A stretch of DNA of 64,000 bases from NCBI RefSeq assembly GCF_902362185.1, contig NC_044506.1, positions 22,114,451 through 22,178,450 on the forward strand, in the 5' to 3' direction. The notes beneath the pieces are model-generated. The model had not been told where the DNA came from, searched no databases, and saw nothing but the letters and a program-made list of their open reading frames with translations. Made by a program: the position numbers and the translations under genes. The number at the start of each line of letters is the position of its first letter. Position 1 is the first letter of the stretch. Source of the DNA: Chanos chanos (taxonomy: Eukaryota > Chordata > Actinopteri > Gonorynchiformes > Chanidae). Shown here piece after piece: positions 19,750 to 31,155 of this stretch.

Positions 19750-21477
19750 CGTCTGTCTGAGATGTATACATATTGAATGAACACGCTGGGCTTCCGGTGT
19801 TGAATCAGTGCAACGTTAATCAGATGTAGTAATATAATTTGTTTTTGTTTTTAAATCTTGTTTTATGGAATCAGACTCAGCAGCAGAAGTTTGTGAACTG
19901 GCAGGGAGATGCTGAGTTTCGAGGCGAGGATTTCACAGCGGCTGTTACCCTCGGCAACCCGGATGTGCTGGTGGGGTCTGGTAAGACTGCGTCTCTCGCT
20001 TTACCTCTTCTAAACTGGTCAGGGACTGCCCCTGGGGGGTGAATCACTGGAGCATGTAGAAGATAATCTATTTCCACATCAAAGCGTCTGACAGAAGACT
20101 GAGGTGTCCGTCTTTAGTTTGTTGTCTTACTCTTCACTCACTGACCCATGTTTTCCTCCTTTCTTCCTTCATTTTTTCTCTTTCTTTGTCTGTCTGTCTT
20201 GCAGGTATAGTTGTAGCCCACTACCTCCAGTCTGTCACTCCATGTCTAGCATTAGGGGGGGAGCTGGTGTACCACCGTCGACCAGGAGAGGAGGGCACAG
20301 TCATGTCTCTGGCAGGCAGATACACGGGTGGGAAGCATGACCTGGACCTGCACAACACGTACACACAAGCTTGCAAGCTTGCACACACACCCATATATAC
20401 ACACACACACTCACACAGGTACGCATGTATGCAGACAGACATACACAAGTGTGCAAGCCTACACACACACACACACACACACAGACACGCATGCATGAAG
20501 ACATATACACAGACACATACACATATGCATGCAAACACGTAAACACTCACACACGCATTCTCCAGAGAGATAGTGTTTAATGGCATTTTGTCTCTGTCTG
20601 CTCATGTCTTGATTTTTTTTTCTCCTTCTCTCAGGCACTAATTTCATAGCCACTTTGACACTAGGAGGCGCTGGTGCTCATGCATCCTATTACCATAAAG
20701 CTAATGACCAGGTAACTGCTTGTGTTTATGTATGAGAGAGAGAGAGAGACTGTGAGTGACCAGCCTTTCTCTCAGGGTTAAGAAAGCTGATGATGATCTC
20801 TGGGATCTATGGCTGCTCCAGAAACCAGTGAGCACAGTAACGCATGAAACGTGTTTTGCGAGACCAAGCAAACATAATTCTTGTCGAGTGGTTGTATGTG
20901 TACAGTTTTGCTCGCTGGTGCTGTAGTTCTATGTGTACTGATGTGTTTTTGTACCCCGGTGCTGTAGTTACAGGTAGGAGTGGAGTTTGAGGCAAGTACA
21001 CGGATGCAGGATACGAGTGTTTCATTTGGTTACCAGTTGGACGTCCCAAAAGCCAACCTGCTGTTTAAAGGTAATTTCTCATACACACACACACACATAC
21101 CGAGTCTTAAATGTGTAGGAGTACAGTGAAAACGTCTTGTCCACTTCCCCGAGGTACTGTCCCAAAGGGAAAAACCTCAGTAAATACTAGGATGACATCT
21201 TTAATAATATAATAATGCAACATTTATAAATAATAAGACAGTTAACCCGATTAGACTGGATCATTCGTGATATTTTAAATCTTTCTCTCCTGAATGTGTC
21301 CGTTCAGTTCTGTTTCCCTCTCTCTCTCCCTCTGCAGGGTCTATAGACAGTAACTGGGTGGTTGCTGCCACGCTGGAGAAGAAGTTGCTTCCCCTGCCTC
21401 TTACCTTAGCCCTGGGCGCTTTTCTTAACCATCGCAAAAGCAAGTTCCAGTGTGGCTTCGGTGTCACCATTGGTTAA
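18461..21477 (+). CDS. tomm40: Mitochondrial import receptor subunit TOM40
   Basis: Nine coding exons join in frame: 18461-18680, 19161-19228, 19337-19429, 19610-19711, 19875-19980, 20205-20327, 20635-20711, 20968-21070 and 21338-21477. They give 343 residues; human TOMM40 has 361. Known role: the beta-barrel channel of the outer-membrane TOM complex, through which nearly all nuclear-encoded mitochondrial proteins enter. The Pro/Ala/Gly-rich N-terminus (about residues 1-60) is the variable cytosolic part. From FEECHRKCK onward the barrel matches TOM40 strongly, including [25 protein letters not shown](V)TPCLALGGE and the C-terminal strand ending GFGVTIG. The start is fixed by [10 protein letters not shown], similar to human MGNVLAASSP. 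No break or missing segment is seen. In mammals TOMM40 is immediately next to APOE; here the apolipoprotein genes follow after 2.4 kb. Confidence 0.97.
19713..19747 (+). repeat. GT microsatellite at the start of tomm40 intron 4
   Basis: A (GT)n run begins within a few bases of the donor of exon 4. Confidence 0.85.
20376..20560 (+). repeat. CA-rich repeat in tomm40 intron 6
   Basis: Interrupted (CA)n with GCATGCAT and AGACATAC insertions; imperfect units over about 180 bp. Confidence 0.8.
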
Positions 21478-21551
21478 GGGTCACATCCTTAGACAACACA
21501 AGTGACACACGCAGACAGAGCCTGTCTGGACAGAGATGAACCCTGGAGTCT

Positions 21552-21593
<42 letters not shown>

Positions 21594-23066
21594 CACACAC
21601 ACAAAATTAGGAAATGGTTAGAGGGTTTGATGTTGTATATGTGTCCAAATTCTGATTTTTCAATTTGTCATGATTTTAAAACCCACTCATGGGCGTAACC
21701 ACACGTTTGAAGCCGTTTGTCTCAGACCTTGCTCTGGTTCTGTCGGACACAAGCTTAGCATGTTGCCTTTCTGAAATGGGTGGCGTTGGCTTTCAGTAAG
21801 AAATCATTTTTAAACCTCCAGACACTCTGCCCCTTCATTATGTCAAATCTGTCAAATCTTCAGGTTTAGCTTGAGTTTCCCTCTGAACAGAGCAGCGTAA
21901 ACAGGACAAAGCGAAAGGAGGATGAAGCTGTAAGGGTTTGAGAGTCAGAGAGGAAGTGTTCACGCTGACATACAGGGGATGTCTGAGTAAACGGAGCGCG
22001 TGCGATAAATAAGAAATGTTTTTATTTTTAGTTTTTTTTTTTTTTTTTATGGTTGACATTGTCATTGGCTCTGCTCCAGTGGGTAATTTAAATGTTTTCT
22101 GTTTTTACTTTTTTGTTGTTTTTCTTTTTCTTGGTTTTCAAGGGCATGATTTAATTGAAGACATTAATATTTGTGTTTATTGTTTGTTGTTTTGGTGTGG
22201 GCAGAAGACTTTTTTTCACAGTTTTGCTTTTCTTTCTTCACCCCATTCCCTCTTTTTTTTCTTTTCTTTTTTTTTAATGATGTATATGGTTCATGCATAT
22301 GTAAGGTAAATATAATACCTGTATATATCTACAGTGGAAAAAAAAAAGATAAATGGATTTTCTTATGAAACATTTTGCCTCCAGAGTGTGTGTGGGTACT
22401 GTTCAGTTATGAGAACGCCAGAGACTGGAATGATCACAGGTTAATGAATTCTTGTGATGGAAAGAGACAGACATGAGTGTATGTGTGGGGGAAGGAGGGT
22501 TTGCTGACGTCTTTGTCTACTGATCCAGAGTCAGGTCTTTGGGTGGTGAATTAGTCTGTGCTGATCCAGAGACTCGCGTCTCTCTGTCTGTTGGGTCATA
22601 TGACGTCCTGTCACCAAAATTAATAGTCAAATAAGTTCTTTCCCAAGTGTCTGTACTGCAGCTGCAGGCTATAGAATTTTGTGAAACTGAAAATCATATT
22701 TGAAGTACGTATTACACAAGAGTACATGTTAAAAACTGTTATGCCGCGCTACCCTGTCATTGTCAGGGCTGGATTTGATTGGTTCATAAGCAAATGGTCT
22801 CTGGATTGCCAAAAAAAGAAAAACATTGGAATTTGAATGTAATTGAATTGATTATAGTAATTCAAACTGAATGTCATGGAATTCAGTGTGAAACCACTTT
22901 GTGTTGAGGGAACACAGATTCTTCATTTGTATTTATTCAGAAATACATATATAATATGTGAATTCAGAAATGAAAGTGGAGTTGTTAATACATATGCAAA
23001 ACCTTATAAATTGCATCCTTGCTAATTTATAAAGTACTTTTTTTTTTAGAAAACAATATTTAATAT
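21478..23066 (+). other. tomm40 3' untranslated region and downstream DNA
   Basis: It contains a (CA)n microsatellite at 21553-21602 and several T-rich stretches. No consensus AATAAA was found close to the stop codon. The first clear one is at 23067-23072, so the true 3' end is uncertain. Confidence 0.45.
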
Positions 23067-23108
23067 AATAAATGTAATTTCCGTGGCAATAAATGTAATT
23101 TCCATGGC
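23067..23108 (+). repeat. 21-bp direct duplication
   Basis: Two adjacent 21-bp units (AATAAATGTAATTTCC[G/A]TGGC) differ at one base, and each begins with AATAAA. Confidence 0.85.
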
Positions 23109-23116
23109 AGTCACAG

Positions 23117-23466
23117 AATACACCTCACTCACTCACTCACTATCTAAGCCGCTTATCCTGATTAGGGTCGTGGGGGGTGCTGGAGCCTATCCCAGCGCTC
23201 ATAGGGCGAAAGGCGGGGAAACACCCTGGACAGGTCGCCAGTCCATCGCAGGGCAGACACATGGACTCACACACACATTCATACCTAAGGGCAATTTAGT
23301 GTCTCCAATTCACCTAACCTGCATGTCTTTGGACTGTGGGAGGAAACCGGAGCTTCCGGAGGAAACCCGCGCAGACACGGGGAGAACATGCAAACTCCAC
23401 ACAGGAAGGACCCTGGCCACCCAGCCGGGGAACCGAACCCGAAACCCTCTTGCTGTGAGGCGACAA
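23117..23466 (-). mobile_element. L2-like LINE 3' fragment of a widespread fish repeat family
   Basis: It contains the characteristic blocks GAGCCTATCCCAGC, GGACAGGTCGCCAGTCCATC, GGGCAATTTAGTGTCTCCAA, CATGTCTTTGGACTGTGGGA and GGGGAGAACATGCAAACTCC, seen over and over in fish genomes. A (CACT)n run at 23123-23143 would be the 3' simple-repeat tail if the element lies on the minus strand. No coding capacity remains. I recognise the repeat itself firmly; the L2 assignment is from memory and less sure. Confidence 0.75.
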
Positions 23467-23877
23467 CATCTAATGTAAATTAAAATGGATCAGGTTGATA
23501 AGAAGACATGCAGTTGTGTCTGGTCAAACGTACACTGTGTGTGAACAGTCGTCTGATAAAGCTCAAATTTGGTATTTACACATTCTCTCTGGAATAGAAT
23601 CAACAGAGGTGGACAAAATATGGGGACCCTACTGTGGAAAACAGAAAATGTCATTTTTTAAAAAAAAAAAAATACTGCTCTGGTAAAACTTAAGGAGCTT
23701 TATGAAGAACGGACAAGACGAAATAAATAAATTCTAATTGCGTAATAAAATGCAAAAACCGTAGCACAAGGTTCAGTCACTCTGGAGCTTTACACACCGA
23801 CTCGAAGCTTTTCCTAATGAGAGGGATATTAGCTATCTTTTCGCTATGAGACATACTAGGGGAGAATGATTGTCCCG

Positions 23878-25020
23878 TTACTGCTGTGTCTTGGTGAAAG
23901 ACTCCCAGAGTGAAGTCAGTTGGGTTTTCAGGTCCTTGGCATAGGGGTCTAGCTTTGTCTTCAGCTCTTCTGCAAGTGGGACCAGACTCCTCTCAACCTC
24001 CTGACCTCTCTGGACTAACTGGGCCTGGATGCTCTGTGCAAGTGGTGCCATGTTCTTCTGGAAGTCCTGGAGGTGCTGATCCATTTTCTCCTTCAGCTCC
24101 TCAGTATGGGGGCCCAGCTGAGACTCCAGCTGCTTCACACTCTTCTCCAGACTCCCCCTCAGCTCCTCACTCTTCTGAAGCAGTGTGGCTCTCAGGGTGT
24201 GGGCGTCCAGGGCCTCTGAGTAGGGAGCCACATTCTGTTTCAGCTGCTCCACCTGTTTCTGGACCTCCATCCTCAGCTCCTCAGCGTAGGGCTCCAGCTG
24301 GGACCTCAGAGAGTTCAGGTCCTGCTCCAGACGAACCTTCAACTGCTCAGCCTCCTGGGAGAGTTTGTCCAGGAGCTCCTGAGTCAGAGGAGTCACCTGA
24401 CCACGCACGGCCACTGTGTATTGGTTGATGGTGTCGGTGCCCTCAGAAATCCTGGCACTACACAAATAAACATTTGTAAAGATCAGTGTGAATGTGTGTA
24501 GCAGGGGAGTTTGGCACCACAGGAAGTTTCTCAGTATGAATAAATTCAACAATCCTATATGGACATATTGTGACTTACTTGATTTCCTGTCCCAATTCAG
24601 ACATCCTGATCTTCTGCAATGTGTCTTCAGCAGTGAGTGTTGCCTTAGCAACGTAGTCCCAGAATGCATCTTTCACCAAGTCCGTCTGGACCTGGAGTTG
24701 GTCTGGCCACATGACATTGGCGTGGCAACCTGTTAAGAAAATTTGGGCCACATGAATTTGACTTTTCATTTGTCGTCCTACCAAGTGACAAGACATTCTA
24801 AATAGGAAGTGTGGATTTAGATGTGTTTCATATTCAGACTGTTATTTGTCTGTAGGTATGATCGATCGAGTGTATTGATAACAGCGCATTCACTGTAAAA
24901 TAGTAGAGACCAACACAGTATGTCAGGTATTTATAAATCACAAATCAACTAGTTTACATTGTGTCTCCACAGCAACTTACCAGAGAAAACAACAACAGCA
25001 AGAAACACAACGACCCTCAT
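23878..25020 (-). CDS. apoa4: Apolipoprotein A-IV, gene A
   Basis: Three coding exons on the minus strand, 25020-24981, 24729-24579 and 24457-23878, give 256 residues. A non-coding exon (about 25158-25124, then 25034-25021 joined to the ATG) precedes them. Role: a secreted exchangeable apolipoprotein of chylomicrons and HDL. Residues 1 to about 17 form a signal peptide (MRVVVFLAVVVFSGCHA). From about residue 64 the protein is a chain of amphipathic 22-residue helices punctuated by prolines (TPLTQELL, EPYAEELR, APYSEALD, GPHTEELK, APLAQSIQ, VPLAEELK, DPYAKDLK), the hallmark of apoA-I/A-IV/E. The stop is TAA, whereas B-E use TGA, and the 3' flank is unlike the other copies. It differs from C, D and E at only a handful of residues (for example Thr for Ala after ISEG). 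It lies in opposite orientation to C-E. Confidence 0.95.
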
Positions 25021-25181
25021 GTCTGTATCTCACACTGTAGTGGGGAAAAATGAGGAGTTTGGTTAATATATTCCATGATTTTACCAATATACCTTAATTC
25101 AGAAATACCAGCCAGACTCTTACCAGCGAAGCTTGTCTCTGTCTGAATTGTGTGTATGCTGGTCTGGTATGAGGATTGAGG

Positions 25182-25223
25182 TATTTATACAGAGCAGAGA
25201 GCTGATGCAGGAGACAAAGTCCA
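25182..25223 (-). promoter_or_regulatory. apoa4: apoA-IV gene A promoter: HNF4-type site and TATA box
   Basis: Reading the minus strand, CAAAGTCCA lies at 25223-25215 on the complementary sense of the module and TATAAATA at 25189-25182, with 25 nt between them. CAAAGTCCA is the core of the HNF4-specific DNA motif; HNF4 is a known driver of apolipoprotein genes in liver and intestine. The surrounding 150 bp are almost the same in all five copies. Confidence 0.75.
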
Positions 25224-25289
25224 GAAATGAGCTCCCTGTTGTCTTTACTACCTGTAGACTGTCATTCATTCCACATCACACCTTTAACT

Positions 25290-27050
25290 GAACTGTAACT
25301 GGCCCCCAGTGCACACAGGTGGGTTCGTTCACTGTTCTCCCCTACATATGTCTTTATCTACTGAGACTTTCAATCACATGTTCACATTCCACTGTGTTTT
25401 CTTCACTATGTGGTGTTTTAGCATTTGCCTCATGGATCATTTTCATATACATTCTCAAAAAAAGAGTGACGCAGAGAAAGAGATCACAATGTGGATGACT
25501 TCCAGTATCAGATGCAGCTGGTCAGAAATAAACTGTTTTTAAATACAACCATCTCTGAGTTTATTTGTTTTATGGAAGACAATCTCCCCCTATACTCATG
25601 CTCACTGTATATGGCTAAGATATCCCATTGGCCTGGAAAAATATATGAAAAGTATTATTTTCATTCACAGATAATGTTTATGTGGATGTTGAATCATATC
25701 TGAAGTGTGTCTCGTTTTTAACCTATTTCTGGTAAACCTTTGTACACACTTCCAATAACATAGGGAGTTTTCTATGTTTGGGGCCAAAGTTTTATGCCAG
25801 GAAGCATTCTGTACGTTGAACGCTGATGTCATAAAGATGAACATACACCAGCAGCGTCATAATGAATCCCTGTGAATGTTGGGTGGTCGAGTCTGGTCTT
25901 CAAGGGTCAAAGTCCTGCTGATTTTCTACCTCCCCACTCAGTCGGAGACTGATTTCTACCTGCCAAACTGGTGTGTGCCTTCCTCAGCCAGTAAGAGAAA
26001 TGAAGTGCTTAGTGGAAACAAACTCATAGAATCAAAGAAGACATATGGGTTTCAGGGCCTGAGTTGTGATTCCCTTGTATGTACTTAGAGACTTTGGACA
26101 CAGAGGATCTTATTCAGTCACATTGTCACTGGATTATTACTGTGAATGTTAAGTTGTTGCCATTTCACCACAAAACAACATCACGCGTCCCTTTCTCCAT
26201 CATTTGATCGAGTTGTAAACCAATGTTCAACATCTCGTCTGACTTACTCATAATCATGAACAGACAGTTCAACATTTTTAATTTCACACAAAACACTGTA
26301 TTTTTACCTGGCCCAAGGGTTTTTGGGTTTGTTTGTTTTTTTTGAGTGACTGATGTATATGTATCAGGATTCATTATACATTTTAATTCAAAAATTGTAA
26401 TTGTCTGATTACAATTAACCCAGTAACATGAATGAGGAGTGGGAAGCCAAATTATTGGTGTGATGGTTTATGGTGACCAGTCCACCAACTGCATGTTCTT
26501 TTAAAAAGTAAAGGTGGTAGTGAAGGAGACAGAGGACAAGAGGAGAACAGACTGAGTGGAGTGAAAAGGATAAACTGATGGAAGCTGATGGTTCTTCATT
26601 TGAATCATTTTCACTGTGCAGAATGTTTTAGCCACAGCTCACTAGTGTTGTACAAGTTTACATAGCCAAAAATATCACTGTTTTAAAAAAGATTTGTGAA
26701 TCCTCGTGAATTTCCTCAAGGTAAATCAAAGGACCAGGTAGTTTTAAGTGATCTATTGGTTTCACTTTAAACTGTGTTAATTATTTTAATTTTGTAAATA
26801 GCCTTAATGTAATTTTGTTGTGCTCTAATATTCTTCAGCCCTGGGAGAACAAGAGTTTTCAAAGTCTATTCTTACAATTTGTCCATCCACATGGGTGGCT
26901 ACAAATAGGAATAGCCATGAAACTCTATATTTTCTACTAAATGTGTGTGGAAAAAGATATAGTTTGCATTTGCTCTTGCTGATCTTTAGACTTTGAACTG
27001 TGTGAATTATCAGAAGAGAAACGTCTCAGTGTCAAGTGATGTCACCCAGA
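25290..27050 (-). repeat. Inverted copy of the apoA-IV intergenic unit
   Basis: Read on the minus strand, this segment matches the DNA between gene C and gene D, and between D and E. Matching landmarks include the GAAACGTCTCAGTG block near 27020, the AGTGGGAAGCC block near 26440 and the GTTGGGTGGTCGAGTC block near 25880. It holds an empty target site for the LINE found beside gene C (26511-26523). No gene lies in it. Confidence 0.8.
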
Positions 27051-27900
27051 GCTGACGTTTGAAACGTCTGTGACACATTTGGTCTACTGACACCATTAAA
27101 TAAAGTATAATTTTTCTCTGGACTTCATGGTGGTTTTCATGGTGTCTCATATTGGCACAAGGTCATTTTACATAGCATTACAGATCACATACATGTACTT
27201 CCAGTCATGCAAAACATGCTCTACCTTCTGTCCAGAGTTGGATTTGTTGGTAAAGAGTGTATAACTGTAACATAGTCATGAAAGCAACGTTGTGTGTTTT
27301 GATGGAAGAGAAACTTGTCTAAGAAGTAAAGAACAACATGATGACACTGTAATGAAATGCGTCAGTAGTTATTGAGCAATGAGATTTGTATTCTCGCGTT
27401 CCCTCAGTCAAGGTACCCTAGTGTAAGAGACTGGTCATTGTTCTGGAGTGAAGGGACACTCACACTGGTCACACTGGGGACATTTTGTATTTATTGTGGA
27501 TACCAAGGGATTTTTAAGTGAGCAATTTAGTCATAAAATGCCAGATTATTTCAGCATACCACGGAGAGCAGAGCTAAAGCATGATTGGACCAGTGTTAGA
27601 GAAGCTAGAGATGGTTTTAGCGCTTGACAATACAGTCATATATGGAAGCTTTTAAAACACTGTTACTCATCATTTTACAAATGTTTTTACAAGCACACGT
27701 ACATCTATATAAAGCTCCAGAAAGAATAAAAAAAGGATTGTAGATAAGATTTTAAGTACTGAGTTCAACAGTACTGCTTTGGACAAAGATTCTGTGCTTT
27801 GGATTTTACCTGTGTTTGAGTCTGTCAGTGTTTTAAACTTTGTTTGGTGTTTATAGATTTGCAACAAAGAATATCTTAGATAACACTGGGCTTTGGACAT
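27051..27900. other. Intergenic DNA between apoA-IV genes A and B
   Basis: No gene recognised. A TTTATT at 27905-27910 is the minus-strand AATAAA of gene B. Confidence 0.6.
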
Positions 27901-28114
27901 TCAGTTTATTCAAAGTCACATTTTTAGATAGTTGGCACACACTTTAGGTACTACATGGAACAGACGTGATAAAATAAATAAATATGAAACTTTATGACTT
28001 CTTAGACTGGATGAATATGTGAACGGTCAACAGGACAGTCATTAATAATCTGTCATTGTGAAAATGACAGATATCATCAAAGTGTTGAAGAAAGAAGAGG
28101 CTGGATTTGTCCCA

Positions 28115-29151
28115 TCACTGCTGTGTCTTGGTGAAAGACTCCCAGAGTGAAGTAAGTTGGGTTTTCAGGTCCTTGGCATAGGGGTCTAGCTTTGTCTTCA
28201 GCTCTTCTGCAAGTGGGACCATACTCCTCTCAACCTCCTGACCTCTCTGGACTAACTGGGCCTGGATGCTCTGTGCAAGTGGTGCCATGTTCTTCTGGAA
28301 GTCCTGGAGGTGCTGATCCATTTTCTCCTTCAGCTCCTCAGTATGGGGGCCCAGCTGAGACTCCAGCTGCTTCACGCTCTTCTCCAGACTCCCCCTCAGC
28401 TCCTCACTCTTCTGAAGCAGTGTGGCTCTCAGGGTGTGGGCGTCCAGGGCCTCTGAGTAGGGAGCCACATTCTGTTTCAGCTGCTCCACCTGTTTCTGGA
28501 CCTCCATCCTCAGCTCCTCAGCGTAGGGCTCCAGCTGGGACTTCAGAGAGCTCAGGTCCTGCTCCAGACGAACCTTCAGCTGCTCAGCCTCCTGGGAGAG
28601 TTTGTCCAGGAGCTCCTGAGTCAGAGGAGTCACCTGACCACGCACGGCCACTGTGTATTGGTTGATGGCATCTGAACTCTTTGAGATCCTGGAGCTGTTT
28701 GGAAAGAGGGCCCAAGAACACAGTGCTGAATACAATTTGTCATATCATCTGTTATAAAGAATCCATTCTTACAATTTATGCTATAAGTATGCGGACTGTC
28801 GCTTACTTGACTTCCTGTCCCAGTTCCGACTGTCTAATCATCTTAAGTGTGTCCTCAGCAGTCAGAGTTGCCTTAGCAACATAGTCCCAAAATGCATCTG
28901 TCAGCAGGTCCAGGTCTGGTTTAGCCACACCCTGCCGCAAGGCTTTGCCATGGCAGCCTATTGGAACAATTTAATGATTTGAGATGATTTGTTCTGTTTG
29001 AAATCATTTGTACCTGTGCAATGTGGCTGTACAAAGTCATACTTAAGCCCTGCGTAAAACGATTAAGATCATGGTGTTCTCACAGAAAAAAACTGATTCA
29101 GTGGTACTCACTTGTAAAAAGCACAAACACAAAAATCACAATGGACCTCAT
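28115..29151 (-). CDS. apoa4: Apolipoprotein A-IV, gene B (divergent N-terminus)
   Basis: Three coding exons on the minus strand, 29151-29112, 28957-28807 and 28694-28115, again 40, 151 and 580 nt and 256 residues. An upstream non-coding exon ends at 29254. The signal peptide is different (MRSIVIFVFVLFTSCHG), as is the start of the mature protein (KALRQGVAKPDLDL, against NVMWPDQLQVQTDL in the others). Exon 2 then converges on the family block DAFWDYVAKATLTAEDTL. From INQYTVAV onward, about residue 75, exon 3 is nearly identical to genes A, C, D and E, and the 3' flank matches C and D. Introns 1 and 2 show no obvious match to the other copies. It is intact, with no break seen. Best explained as a distinct older paralogue whose exon 3 and 3' end were overwritten by gene conversion; a fused duplication is the alternative. 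Confidence 0.95.
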
Positions 29152-29320
29152 GGCTCTGCAGGGTTTCAGGGTCTAAGAGAAAAACATATTGTTTAATCAG
29201 TGAATTCCAATTTCACATGCCACTTTAGAAAAAAGGCCGCAACAGTCTCTTACCTGAGAAACTTCTCTGACTTCTCCTGTCTATGTGAGTCTGTATGCTG
29301 GTCTGGTATGAGGATTGAGG

Positions 29321-29362
29321 TATTTATACAGAGCAGAGAGCTGATGCAGGAGACAAAGTCCA
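29321..29362 (-). promoter_or_regulatory. apoa4: apoA-IV gene B promoter: HNF4-type site and TATA box
   Basis: CAAAGTCCA at 29354-29362 (as written on the plus strand) and the TATA box complement at 29321-29328, 25 nt apart, as in the other four genes. The match to the other promoters runs from about 29290 to 29440. Confidence 0.75.
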
Positions 29363-29440
29363 GAAATGAGCTCCCTGTTGTCTTTACTACCTGTAGACTG
29401 TCACTCATTCCACATCACACCTTTAACTGAACTGAACTGG

Positions 29441-30929
29441 CTCAGACCCTGTGACACAATGACAAACAAACAGATACTACACAGCTGATAATCAGGCTGC
29501 AGTCCTTCTCAGCTTTGTTAATAAATTATATACGTTTTGCTTGCTTAACTTCCATTTCAACATTTCAGTATTTTAATTGAAATTTGTGGCAACATATTTC
29601 ATCTTAGTCATTACTACTGACCTGTGACCTATTGAGGGCTTTAACATGAAGCACTGTCGATGGAAACTACAAAGACTGAATCATCACACACAGCCACATA
29701 AGAAACACAGGGCAATCAGCTGAAGTCTTTGCAGTTTACAGAGTTAGAGATTGCAGACACAATGCTTCGGAAAGATCAATCACCACATGGACAAACAAAA
29801 TGCATTTCTGAAGTCCAAGCAGAGGTCAGAGGTCATATGTCCATGCTATGTGACAGGCTGGCTGGTTTCTTCAGTCATACTAAGTTCTATTCTAGCTGTT
29901 AGTCACGTGTCTGATTTAAAAGGCTGACAGGTTCAGCATTTCAGCAGTCAGAGTTACTGCTGCAGAGCAATAGAGATATTTATCTGAAGGATAGCTTTTG
30001 TTTTGTGGAATTCTGGTCAACTGAGGAAGGCCTAGGGGTCAAAGCACATTGTTTTGCACTCAGTCATCGCTACACATGTTTGCACTTCAAGTGAGTCAGA
30101 ACATAACCAGTAAAATTCACCCCATCACACAGTATCTCTTTCTCTTTCAAACTCTCTCTTTTTGCAGTCCCCAGCGTCTCATGTACATCTTAAATGTGTC
30201 ACATAAGAAATCTTTTAAATGAACTATGCATATTTTTTGTTGTTGTTTGTTTTTGTTGTTGTCTGTGTACGCAGAATGTAAGCTTAAAAATGAGATCTGT
30301 AGTGAATAAAAGCAAGTGGTGGTAGTACAAGTTGCAGGGTGGATATTTCTGGACTTTTTTCTGCTCTGTGAGTTCAGGGAGCTGTCAATATAAAGGAAAC
30401 ACCTACACAGAGTGCTGGAATTGGAGTAACCATTGGAGTGACCTGAGTTGCCAAAACAGCTTCAGTGTGCCTTGGTATGGAAAACAATCTCAGGGCTAAA
30501 TGGTGAGTTTGCGTGTCTTTACGCAAACAGATCTGTTGGCCACTGAATGGAGACTCAAAGTTGGTGGCATTCACAAGAGCAGATTCATGCAAGGGCCATG
30601 TACATGACAAGCCCACATTAACAATTTTATAATTGCAACTATGCACTTTTTCAGTTTAGCAAGAATGGCTAAAATGATGTCCAGTCCATCGAGAAGAGAC
30701 CTAACTGTTCAAAACCTATTTATTTGCCTGATTCTGCATAGCTGCCATGGAGACATTGCTGGACTCCCTCACAGGAATGTTCAGATATCTGAGCACACCC
30801 CTTCTGTTAAAGGTCACAGAGCTGTGCTGCTGGAGCAGTTTTCTCTGGACATTTGATAAAAATGTTGTGACATTGCATCAGAGTCTGACTAGTGCTCCCT
30901 GGTCTAATCAACTGCTTTTACATTGTGTA
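29441..30929. other. Intergenic DNA upstream of gene B
   Basis: No gene recognised. At about 30370-30480 a block including AATATAAAGGAAACACC and CCAAAACAGCTTCAGTGTGC resembles a fish dispersed repeat that I have seen in other loci but cannot name. The rest is unremarkable. Confidence 0.4.
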
Positions 30930-30934
30930 CATTG

Positions 30935-31155
30935 TGTAAGATCCGTCAAAAGATGAGGGAGATGTTAGCTGCTAAGTGAACTTGTACTGAACATAGTATG
31001 GAATACAGAATACATAACTTGAGCAAGTGGTACGTTGGATCAGATCAGATCACGCTGGATCAGTTACACTCAGCAATTTACTTCCTGCTCGGCGATAAGC
31101 ATGTGAGTGTAACTACGTGCACATGCACATTAATATGAAAACCCAATACACTACA
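30935..31155 (-). repeat. Long terminal repeat (3' LTR of the fossil element)
   Basis: A 221-bp repeat bounded by TGTAAGATC and CACTACA, matching the sequence at 34980-35184. Confidence 0.88.

Noticed and set aside
25876-26088. A 70-codon frame repeated upstream of apoA-IV genes A, D and E
   Set aside because: It is shared only because the intergenic DNA is duplicated. There is no domain, and no start or splice signals are consistently kept.
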